From Candidatus Kapaibacterium sp. (lineage in GTDB: Bacteria > Bacteroidota > Ignavibacteria > Kapaibacteriales > UBA2268): 7,233 bases of DNA. Both the position numbers and the translations under genes were made by a program. The stretch lies in NCBI GenBank assembly GCA_938038165.1, contig CALHRB010000325.1:1-7233 (forward strand), given 5' to 3'. Shown here in pieces: positions 6,908 through 7,233 of this stretch. Positions within the stretch are counted from its first letter, which is position 1. Each line of letters begins with the position of its first letter. The notes beneath the pieces were generated by a model. It searched no databases and was not told the DNA's origin. It was given only the letters and a program-made list of their open reading frames with translations.

Positions 6908-7201
6908 ATTTTGTTTTTGATCAATATTTAATTTTGCCTTTTCTTGATATTTTTCTGCTAAACTAAAACAAGCAATTTGGTATAATACCGCCAAAAATTT
7001 ATCTCACCGAATTTTTTTCTTATATTTTACTAAAACTATATTGAGAGAAAAAAATTTTTTTTCCCACACTTGATTAAAAAAAGTCAAAAATAGAACTTTG
7101 AAATAAAATTTTAATTTCTTATATTTAAAATTAGATTACATTAAAAATCTATTTATATTCATTTCTTAAACTAAATATTCATGTTTTCCTCTTCGAAATA
7201 T
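6908..7201. other. Non-coding AT-rich region after the barrel gene
   Basis: No ORF, RNA gene or GC-rich terminator hairpin is visible. The stretch contains TTTCTTGATATTT at 6941-6953, two copies of TTTCTTATATTT (7018-7029 and 7117-7128, positions within a base or two), and a TATAAT at 6981-6986 without a proper -35. An A7-T8 tract at 7048-7062 is likely to be intrinsically bent. These may be promoter pieces for a downstream gene, but none has a convincing full promoter layout. How transcription of the barrel gene ends is not evident. Confidence 0.6.
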
Positions 7202-7233
7202 AATGCAAGTACATGAAATCATGTACTTGCATT
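7202..7233. repeat. 15-bp perfect inverted repeat at the window edge (possible terminator or operator)
   Basis: AATGCAAGTACATGA (7202-7216) is the exact reverse complement of TCATGTACTTGCATT (7219-7233), with two bases between, giving a hairpin with a four-base loop once the inner A-T pair opens. The stem is only about one third G+C, and the flank after the right arm lies outside the window, so a T-tract cannot be checked. It could end a gene on either strand or be a protein-binding dyad or REP-like repeat. The match may continue past the edge. Confidence 0.75.

Noticed and set aside
6981..6986. TATAAT as a -10 promoter element
   Set aside because: No TTGACA-like or TTTG element lies at a proper distance upstream; it sits in a small symmetric GGTATAATACC and is expected by chance in such AT-rich DNA.
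6800..6994. 64-codon minus-strand open frame at the end of the barrel gene
   Set aside because: Half of it overlaps the conserved C-terminal strands of the barrel protein, and no ribosome site precedes its start.
1..7233. CRISPR array, insertion sequence, tRNA/rRNA or phage genes
   Set aside because: No regularly spaced repeats, transposase motifs, tRNA cloverleaf or rRNA-like sequence was seen on either strand.

Overview
The window is AT-rich chromosomal DNA (roughly one third G+C by eye) from a member of the Bacteroidota/Chlorobiota/Ignavibacteriota/Kapabacteria (FCB) group. The main evidence is two secreted proteins ending in type IX secretion (T9SS) type A sorting domains, together with a DUF1573 protein and an outer-membrane beta-barrel protein of kinds common in that group. 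Clear Shine-Dalgarno sequences (GGAGGT before the first gene, GAGGT before the last) are unusual for class Bacteroidia. They fit better with the Ignavibacteria/Kapabacteria/Chlorobi side of the group, but this placement is inference.

Layout: 1-329 is a non-coding leader with a candidate promoter and a small inverted repeat. 330-2837 (+) encodes an 835-residue modular surface or secreted protein: signal peptide, fibronectin-III-like domain, two Ig-like (He_PIG-type) repeats, four carboxypeptidase-regulatory-like beta-sandwich modules and a T9SS sorting domain. A convincing bidirectional terminator (2862-2889) separates it from the convergent gene at 2917-3627 (-), a 236-residue exported DUF1573 protein. 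A 196-bp divergent intergenic region (3628-3823) with short direct repeats precedes 3824-6130 (+). That gene encodes a 768-residue T9SS-exported protein with four ASH/choice-of-anchor-like repeats, a cohesin-like domain and a sorting domain. Fifteen bases after its stop, 6146-6907 (+) starts with TTG and encodes a 253-residue outer-membrane beta-barrel protein, so the two are probably one operon. 6908-7233 is non-coding, A/T-tract-rich, and ends in a 15-bp perfect inverted repeat at the window edge.

All four products carry signal peptides, so the window is entirely about the cell envelope. Genes 1 and 3 are expected to cross the outer membrane by T9SS and end up on the surface or outside. The DUF1573 protein is expected in the periplasm or at the envelope, and the last protein in the outer membrane. 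No enzyme active site, mobile element, CRISPR array or RNA gene is recognisable. The best candidate for an undescribed functional unit is the ASH-repeat/cohesin-like T9SS cargo with its co-transcribed barrel, but nothing in the sequence proves that they interact.
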